Source: JBGSMF01 sp964651475 (lineage in GTDB: Bacteria; Chloroflexota; Anaerolineae; Fen-1058). From it: DNA of 18,637 nt. The stretch covers positions 1 through 18,637 of the forward strand of contig CAZYXV010000056.1 of the NCBI GenBank assembly GCA_964651475.1, read 5' to 3'. Each line of letters starts with the position of its first letter. The first letter of the stretch is position 1. Under the pieces are notes generated by a model that was not told the origin of the DNA, did no database searches, and saw nothing but the letters and a program-made list of their open reading frames with translations. The position numbers were made by a program, and so were the translations under genes. Below, one piece after another: positions 15,880 to 18,637 of the stretch.

Positions 15880-16008
15880 ACCTAACGCTGCGCATTACCC
15901 GCTGGCCGGTTGCGACGAATGACGCTTGCGCCTCAAAAGATGATGACCACGCGAAAGTAGTTGTTGAACTCGAAGCGTGAGGGCGGTCGGGTGCATGCAG
16001 TGTTAGCG
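15880..16008 (-). other. attC site B (129 bp)
   Basis: On the minus strand the site opens with CGCTAAC (16008-16002) and closes with GTTAGGT (15886-15880). The first core is imperfect against RYYYAAC but is the exact complement of the core at the cassette's own 5' end. Inner arms share CTGC and ACCCG with a one-base excess on the first side, and ACGCTT/AAGCGT pair further in. It shares a 21-base identical block (starting ATGATGACC on the plus strand, near 15940) and GGGCGGTCGG with site A. Confidence 0.8.
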
Positions 16009-16976
16009 TGCCTTTACATACAAGGCTACTTACTCATCCGTCCCCTGAACGGCAAAGCTCTCTTTACTAAATTCGCCCTCTCCACGATACCACACTGGAC
16101 GTCTCCCATCAACATCAGTGAAGCGGTAGTCATGTGCTAACCATCCTGAACTCAAAGCTCGTCCGGTCTTGTTCATTATATTTGGATCAGCGGCTAGAGA
16201 TGCTACTGCTCGACCGATATAGTGCGGCGTTTCTGAGTTCTCAAAACCGGCATCCTTTTCGATGCCTTCTTGCCAATTCTCCGCAGTAACGCCGAACCAC
16301 TCCAGCATCATTTCCGAGCGTAAGTAGCCGGGCGTGAGCGCAACAACGGCGATATTGTATTTGCGCAGGTCTACTGACATGGCATAGGCGAGACGAATGG
16401 CCGACACCTTGGCTAGATCATAGAACAATCTACCGCGATACTCCAGGCTGTTACCATCAGTGACTTCTACAATGAGCCCCTGACGACGCTCAATCATCAG
16501 GGGGATAGCATAGTAGCTGGTAATGATGTGTGTGTGCACTCCCTGTACCTGCATCTGCAAACCTTTCTCTAGCGTTAATTCCCAAAAGGGTGTGTGCCAT
16601 CTACCTCCCCACTTATCCCACTCGAGAAACAAATCGCCCGAGATGTCATTCACCAAGATATCGAGGCGTCCATCCTGTTCATTTTTCACCCGCTCGAACA
16701 AGTCTTTAACCTGATCCGGTTTGGTATGGTCAATCTGTGCCCATATCCCCACGCCTCCATGTGCTGTTACCATCTCGGCTGTCTCCTCGATTGTCTCAGG
16801 TCGGTTTACAGGAGAAAGGCTTCCTCTGACGCTGCGTCCAGTGCAATAGACTGTTGCTCCGGCCTCTCCTAGCATACAGGCAATGCCACGGCCTGCCCCA
16901 CGAGTAGCTCCGGCAACGACCGCGATCTTACCTCTAAGTGTTTGCATAATGTCCTCTCTGCCGCAGGGCACGCTAA
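15886..16976 (-). mobile_element. Gene cassette 2 (short-chain dehydrogenase), 1091 bp
   Basis: Bounded by the cleavage points in GTTAGCG of site C (16977/16976) and GTTAGGT of site B. The cassette 5' end TTAGCG complements the first core of its attC (CGCTAAC) exactly, even though both deviate from the consensus; this co-variation is strong evidence for a true cassette. The leader before the ATG is only 29 bases. Confidence 0.8.
16030..16947 (-). CDS. Short-chain dehydrogenase/reductase (DHRS1-like), cassette-borne
   Basis: This is a 305-residue Rossmann-fold oxidoreductase using NAD(P). The cofactor loop is GATRGAGRG (13-21), with R38 after the second strand (CTGRS), which hints at NADP. 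VND at 99-101 lies in the place of NNAG. The active site has Y176 and K180 (FYDLAK); 13 residues before the Tyr is T163 rather than Ser. The closing region TPGYLRSEMMLEWFG is typical. The long insert after strand 4 (ISGDLFLEWDKWGGRWHTPFWEL) recalls DHRS1-type SDRs. Substrate unknown. The frame runs on to 17085, but that part is attC site C. ATG at 16947, five bases after GAGG, is the real start. Base use is AT-richer than that of the flanking genes. Confidence 0.85.
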   Translation of the reverse strand: MQTLRGKIAVVAGATRGAGRGIACMLGEAGATVYCTGRSVRGSLSPVNRPETIEETAEMVTAHGGVGIWAQIDHTKPDQVKDLFERVKNEQDGRLDILVNDISGDLFLEWDKWGGRWHTPFWELTLEKGLQMQVQGVHTHIITSYYAIPLMIERRQGLIVEVTDGNSLEYRGRLFYDLAKVSAIRLAYAMSVDLRKYNIAVVALTPGYLRSEMMLEWFGVTAENWQEGIEKDAGFENSETPHYIGRAVASLAADPNIMNKTGRALSSGWLAHDYRFTDVDGRRPVWYRGEGEFSKESFAVQGTDE

Positions 16977-17097
16977 CGGTGGGGCTCAGCCGCCAGGCGG
17001 GTTTGCGGTGTGCCTTTCTGTCAGAACCACCCACAATAACGAAACCAATCTCGAATTCAAGCCGCGATAGCCTGGTCGGCTGCAACCCGGGTTGGGC
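16971..17097 (-). other. attC site C (127 bp)
   Basis: On the minus strand it opens with GCCCAAC (17097-17091, RYYYAAC) and closes with GTTAGCG (16977-16971). The first arm GGGTTGCAGCCGACCAGGC pairs with the second, whose complement reads GGGGCTCAGCCGCCAGGC. The extra G before CAGCCG is in the same place as in site A. The first-side sequence GGTCGGCTGCAACC (plus strand) is identical in sites A and C, whereas the central loop differs. It lies 9 bases after the stop of the preceding cassette gene. Confidence 0.82.
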
Positions 17098-17684
17098 GGC
17101 GCAAGCCTAGTAAATACTCGTACTCACAAATACGACATAAACGCTTGGGTCGGTCATATCTACCATAACTGTCTGGTGGGAGTGAGTCTTGCTCCCGGTG
17201 CACCCTTTGAGATACTCAGCCTGATTTGGTGTCCACCATTCGGAAGTCCCGTCGGCTGCTGATTGCTCTCCAGGCTGAATCTCCTTGAGAGACTCCTGAC
17301 ACAGAGTGCTCGCTATGAACTCGTCCAGCTCGTCAGCGCTCATTGAGAAGCGCACTTTAACGAAGATGTCCTGGAAACCGGTCGTGTAGGCATAGATGTC
17401 GTGCGCACTTGAGGGAAGGGCTATCTCTGCATTCCCCTCGATGAAAGAGACCGTGTCACTATCAGGTCTGGAGGGGTAATAGCTCCTAGCGGTGAACGGC
17501 TCATAGTTCTTTACCTGCCACGCAACCCATGCCGTCACTGCGAGACAGCCCAATATCGCAACGAGTGCAAACGCACCTAACCACTTCTTCCAGTTCAACC
17601 CTCTCCATCTGGTATCACCAGGAATGTCGTGTGCCATCATATGAAAGCCGCAAATGATGAGTGGAGTATTCCGCCGCCGCCCAA
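16977..17684 (-). mobile_element. Gene cassette 1 (membrane-anchored unknown), 708 bp
   Basis: The 5' end is TTGGGC, from the core GTTGGGC at 17685-17679, and its attC opens with the exact complement GCCCAAC. The 3' end is the G of site C. It has one gene with a 44-base leader and would be the first cassette after attI if the array is read on the minus strand. Confidence 0.75.
17107..17640 (-). CDS. Cassette-borne membrane-anchored protein of unknown function
   Basis: A 177-residue protein with a basic, Trp-rich N-terminus (RWRGLNWKKW), one membrane span (LGAFALVAILGCLAVTAWVAW, about 21-41), and a domain of about 130 residues that should lie outside the cytoplasm. The domain has two cysteines (CQESL and KGCTGS) that could form a disulfide. 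It contains YYPSRPDSDTVSF, VRFSMSADELDEFIAST, EWWTPNQAEYLKG and a C-terminal strand pair (VMVDM, VYVVFVSTSIY). No family is recognised. Two adjacent Met codons (17640, 17637) are possible starts and no clear ribosome-binding box is seen, as is common for cassette genes. It ends 9 bases before attC site C. Confidence 0.75.
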   Translation of the reverse strand: MMAHDIPGDTRWRGLNWKKWLGAFALVAILGCLAVTAWVAWQVKNYEPFTARSYYPSRPDSDTVSFIEGNAEIALPSSAHDIYAYTTGFQDIFVKVRFSMSADELDEFIASTLCQESLKEIQPGEQSAADGTSEWWTPNQAEYLKGCTGSKTHSHQTVMVDMTDPSVYVVFVSTSIY

Positions 17685-17685
17685 C
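17679..17685 (-). other. Lone core site GTTGGGC (attI or remnant attC)
   Basis: This GTTRRRY core forms the 5' boundary of cassette 1 and exactly complements the first core of site C. Unlike sites A-C, the neighbouring bases (minus strand ...CCTTAATAC before the core) have no matching second arm within the next 200 bases, so this is not a normal attC. An attI site, which lacks the paired arms, or a broken attC would fit. Confidence 0.5.
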
Positions 17686-17786
17686 GTATTAAGGATTCAT
17701 GCGGCGCGGTATTAGCTCACAACGCTGGAACAATCAAGTTGATGATCTGCTCAAGTAAGCAAGAAGGACAGGCATCCAGCCGCCCG

Positions 17787-17826
17787 GCACACTGCGCGTG
17801 CACGTAGCACGCTGCGCGTGCACGTA
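17787..17826 (+). repeat. Tandem 20-base duplication
   Basis: Two adjacent 20-base units (17787-17806 and 17807-17826), GCACactGCGCGTGCACGTA and the same with gct, differ at one base. Each contains the palindrome CGTGCACG. It may be a recent slippage product or a paired protein-binding site next to the IS end. Confidence 0.85.
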
Positions 17827-17873
17827 ATCCATGTTGAATTAAGCCGATTTCAGGGTAGCTGCCTTTGGAATTT

Positions 17874-17906
17874 AAGCCAGGCGGTCTATCCTGGACCGCC
17901 TGGCTT
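17874..17906. repeat. Perfect 13-bp inverted repeat (hairpin)
   Basis: AAGCCAGGCGGTC (17874-17886) and GACCGCCTGGCTT (17894-17906) are exact complements around a 7-base loop. There is no T-run on either side. It lies about 215 bases downstream of the transposase stop, where it could be a transcription stop or a structural part of the IS91-type end (origin or terminus). The function is not shown by sequence. Confidence 0.85.
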
Positions 17907-18119
17907 GACTGGGTCGTGGCACCATTGTACTCCCAAAAGGCAAACTTGGGCAAGTGGCTGGGCGCGTGGGGCCAGTGTTGAGAGGGACAGGATGGGCGAG
18001 CAAGACCGAACGGGAAGTAATTGAGGAATATTTTTCGAGCCATAGGCGCGCGAGGCTAGAGACACGATGAGTGATCGAATCTGAAACGCAAGCGTTAGCA
18101 GTGGATAGAAGAAATGGGG

Positions 18120-18637
18120 TCACGGAGGCGAGCGTCCTTTGGGAGGCAAGCTGGCGCAGCGGCGCATGGGCTGACCGCAGGCGGGGCACAGCGGGGCCGA
18201 AGTGGGTAGAGCGGGCGCACTGGATTCGTCAGGCGCATCGGGTGCGTTCTCGTCCTCCAACTCGATGAGAATGGATGGATGGGGGGCGAGTGTGTCCGAT
18301 TCAGTTTCTGCAGCGGAGGCTTGACCCGTCGCGACCGGCGGCTCGGTTGGCGTTGAGGGTGGAGGGGAAGCGGCGGGTTCACCCTTCGCCGGTGCAAGTT
18401 GTTGGCGAACGAGCGCCAAGCGCGAGCGATAGCCGGGAGCGAACAAGCCGTAGTAACGCACCTTAACAAAACCAGTAGGCAAGACGTGTTGTAAGAAACG
18501 GTGAATAAACTCAAAGGCATCCAGCGAGAGCAGCTTGGGCTGACCGGTGTTGGAATCACGGTAGCGGAAAGTGACTTGGTTGTTATACTGGGCGCGGGCA
18601 CAATCTGCAATTTTGTTGTCATTGCGAGGGTGCGAAG
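18120..18637 (-). CDS. IS91-family (Y2-type) transposase, C-terminal part, cut by window edge
   Basis: 171 codons are visible, open to the window edge. The region SHPRNDNKIADCARAQYNNQ, then VTFRYRDSNTGQPKLLSLDAFEFIHRF, LQHVLPTGFVKVRYYGLFAPG and YRSRLALVRQQL matches the end of the IS91/ISCR-type rolling-circle transposase domain (typically VTFRYRD...LPxGFxRIRHYGLLA). It is followed by a Pro/Ser/Glu-rich linker of about 70 residues and a zinc knuckle, CPACGQPMRR. The HUH/Y2 catalytic residues would lie upstream, outside the window. IS91-type elements move by one-ended rolling-circle transfer and can carry neighbouring DNA, and ISCR relatives are known companions of integrons. It reads towards the cassette array. 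Confidence 0.8.
   Translation of the reverse strand, partial: SHPRNDNKIADCARAQYNNQVTFRYRDSNTGQPKLLSLDAFEFIHRFLQHVLPTGFVKVRYYGLFAPGYRSRLALVRQQLAPAKGEPAASPPPSTPTEPPVATGQASAAETESDTLAPHPSILIELEDENAPDAPDESSAPALPTSAPLCPACGQPMRRCASLPPKGRSPP

Larger units (their letters stand above)
15033..15885 (-). mobile_element. Gene cassette 3 (DUF5674 plus unknown), 853 bp
   Basis: The cassette is bounded by the G/TT cleavage points of the core GTTAGGT in site B (15886/15885) and GTTAGGC in site A. Its 5' end TTAGGT is the exact complement of the first core of its own attC (ACCTAAC), as expected from a closed circle. It carries two genes in one orientation with only 39 bases before the first ATG. This is the distal cassette of the array when read on the minus strand. 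Confidence 0.8.
17686..18119. other. Gene-free stretch between IS91-type transposase and cassette array
   Basis: No convincing gene lies here; the short open frames have no recognisable content. It holds a 20-base tandem duplication and a 13-bp hairpin (separate entries). A weak minus-strand promoter candidate, TTGATT (17737-17732) with TAATAC (17714-17709) 17 bases on, points into the cassettes and ends about 24 bases before the first cassette core. That is where a cassette promoter could sit, but the -10 matches only three of six consensus bases. Confidence 0.4.

Noticed and set aside
16030..17085. Longer SDR reading frame starting at 17085
   Set aside because: The extension is attC site C read through; the SDR fold begins at the ATG at 16947, which has GAGG five bases before it.
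18095..18622. Alternative minus-strand open frame of 175 codons overlapping the transposase
   Set aside because: Ser/Pro/Arg-rich shadow without motifs; the neighbouring frame carries clear IS91 transposase sequence and a zinc knuckle.

Overview
The window looks like a chromosomal segment of a GC-rich, uncultured-type bacterium, most plausibly of the Chloroflexota (Anaerolineae-like). This rests on gene content and on a short dispersed repeat of the 'CCTTCGACTACGCTCAGGACA' type lying inside a gene. Both are inferences from the sequence, not a database result. No rRNA, tRNA or CRISPR array was seen.

Region 1 (1-4045, + strand): the tail of an unidentified gene is followed by a compact run of pgeF/yfiH-like, yggS-like (PLP homeostasis) and yggT-like genes, a squalene-cyclase-type repeat protein and a Tat-exported DUF362 protein. 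The spacings are tight or overlapping, so this is probably one transcription unit. The yggS gene carries an in-frame insertion of about 43 codons made of three repeat units, each read in a different frame.

Region 2 (4180-11409, - strand): reading leftwards, there is a receiver-histidine kinase protein, a small membrane-anchored protein, a coiled-coil zinc-ribbon protein, an OmpR-type response regulator, a membrane-anchored NACHT-like NTPase with HEAT repeats, and a multi-membrane-span GT-C (PIG-V-like) glycosyltransferase. The regulator and NTPase overlap by 4 bases. The NTPase has Arg in place of the Walker A Lys. A candidate extended -10 promoter lies in front of the zinc-ribbon gene.

Region 3 (11602-14951, + strand): a GH36-type alpha-galactosidase and a SEC-C zinc-motif protein, each preceded by a TGN-TATAAT extended -10.

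Region 4 (15027-17685, - strand) is the most notable part: a set of integron gene cassettes. Three attC-like sites (130, 129 and 127 bp) have GTTRRRY-like core ends, paired inner arms and one unpaired extra base. They separate three cassettes, all coding on the minus strand: a membrane-anchored unknown, a short-chain dehydrogenase, and a two-gene DUF5674 cassette. The core at the 5' end of each cassette is the exact complement of the first core of that cassette's own attC, as expected if each was once a closed circle. The cassettes look AT-richer than the flanking genes. No integrase gene is inside the window.

Region 5 (17686-18637): about 430 bases without a gene, holding a 20-bp tandem duplication and a perfect 13-bp hairpin, then the C-terminal part of an IS91-family transposase running off the window edge. 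This IS lies on the side where attI and intI would be expected.
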